This document shows positions 14,077 through 14,453 of a stretch of DNA of 14,453 nt, piece by piece. Below the pieces are notes generated by a model. The model was not told the DNA's origin, did no database searches, and worked only from the letters and a program-made list of their open reading frames with translations. The DNA is from Clostridia bacterium (lineage in GTDB: Bacteria; Bacillota_A; Clostridia; Oscillospirales; CAG-272). Positions within the stretch are counted from its first letter, which is position 1. Each line of letters begins with the position of its first letter. The DNA lies in contig JAFUQY010000265.1 in the NCBI GenBank assembly GCA_017472105.1, positions 1-14,453 of the forward strand, given 5' to 3'. The position numbers were made by a program, and so were the translations under genes.

Positions 14077-14097
14077 GTCACAGGTTTCTTAGAATTC

Positions 14098-14453
14098 TCA
14101 GAAATTGAAGGTAGCCTTGATGTCGTCAGCGAAGTCAACCTGTTCCCACGGAGCGTTCAGGTCTTCTCTGCCCATGTGACCGTATGCGGCAAGATCGCCG
14201 TAGATAGGTCTTCTGAGGTCGAAGCGGCTGATGATTGCTGCGGGACGCATGTCGATCTTTTCGGTGATATAGTCGGCGATTACGAGGTCGTCAACCTTGC
14301 CGGTGCCGAAGGTGTCGAGCATGACGGATACGGGACGTGCCACGCCGATTGCATATGCGAGCTGAACTTCGCAGCGGTCAGCAATGCCGGATGCAACAAC
14401 GTTCTTTGCGATGTAGCGCGCCATGTAGGATGCGGAACGGTCAACCTTGGTCG
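14098..14453 (-). CDS. metK: S-adenosylmethionine synthetase, C-terminal part (N-terminus beyond right edge)
   Basis: The C-terminal 117 residues of methionine adenosyltransferase, which makes S-adenosylmethionine from methionine and ATP in the cytoplasm. The visible part reads [20 protein letters not shown], followed by [27 protein letters not shown] and [19 protein letters not shown], blocks that are almost invariant in MetK. The protein is normally about 390-400 residues, so around 280 lie outside the window; the open frame continues to the edge without a stop. Its stop is followed by a hairpin and then recD2. Any SAM-responsive leader would be upstream, outside the window. Codon use is biased to favoured codons, as expected for an abundant enzyme. 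Confidence 0.97.
   Translation of the reverse strand, partial: TKVDRSASYMARYIAKNVVASGIADRCEVQLAYAIGVARPVSVMLDTFGTGKVDDLVIADYITEKIDMRPAAIISRFDLRRPIYGDLAAYGHMGREDLNAPWEQVDFADDIKATFNF

Overview
The window looks like chromosomal DNA from a moderately GC-rich anaerobic Firmicute, probably a gut-type member of the Clostridia. This rests on consensus sigma-A promoters with 17-bp spacers, strong AGGAGG-type ribosome binding sites, many intrinsic terminators, a RecD2-type helicase, a secreted protein with S-layer-homology-like sequence, and dense packing of small transcription units. I see no transposase, integrase, tRNA, rRNA or CRISPR array.

Layout. Positions 1-3254 (minus strand) hold a three-gene operon: a GH106-like glycoside hydrolase, a small SGNH hydrolase, and an APH(3')-type phosphotransferase that starts in a TTGA overlap and runs off the left edge. 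A divergent control region (3255-3463) has one promoter on each strand and CGGGAT/ATCCCG elements between them. On the plus strand follow a sodium:neurotransmitter-type symporter (3464-4837) whose 3' end has been tandemly duplicated, a double-domain GNAT acetyltransferase, an XRE-family regulator with a helical C-terminal half, and a two-repeat YegP/DUF1508 protein with codon use typical of high expression. Next come an exported SLH-ricin-M23-like cell-wall protein and a four-helix membrane protein built from a duplicated two-helix unit.

The most interesting element is at 10309-10989: a complete type III toxin-antitoxin module. A perfect sigma-A promoter is placed to start transcription at the first of three 35-37-nt repeat units, followed by an intrinsic terminator and then a ToxN/AbiQ-family endoribonuclease gene. 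The three units differ strongly in primary sequence, but each can fold into the same H-type pseudoknot with compensating base changes. The module is AT-rich against its surroundings and sits directly upstream of a glycerophosphodiester-phosphodiesterase-like gene that has no visible promoter of its own.

The right end (minus strand) carries a full RecD2 helicase gene and the C-terminal part of metK, separated by a terminator-like hairpin. A shared terminator separates the GDPD-like gene from the convergent recD2.

Functionally, the left part suggests degradation of a rhamnose-type or related deoxy-sugar oligosaccharide inside the cell. The middle holds transport, small-molecule acetylation and cell-surface genes, and the right holds defence or stress (type III TA) and housekeeping genes. 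The units are largely independent, each with its own promoter.
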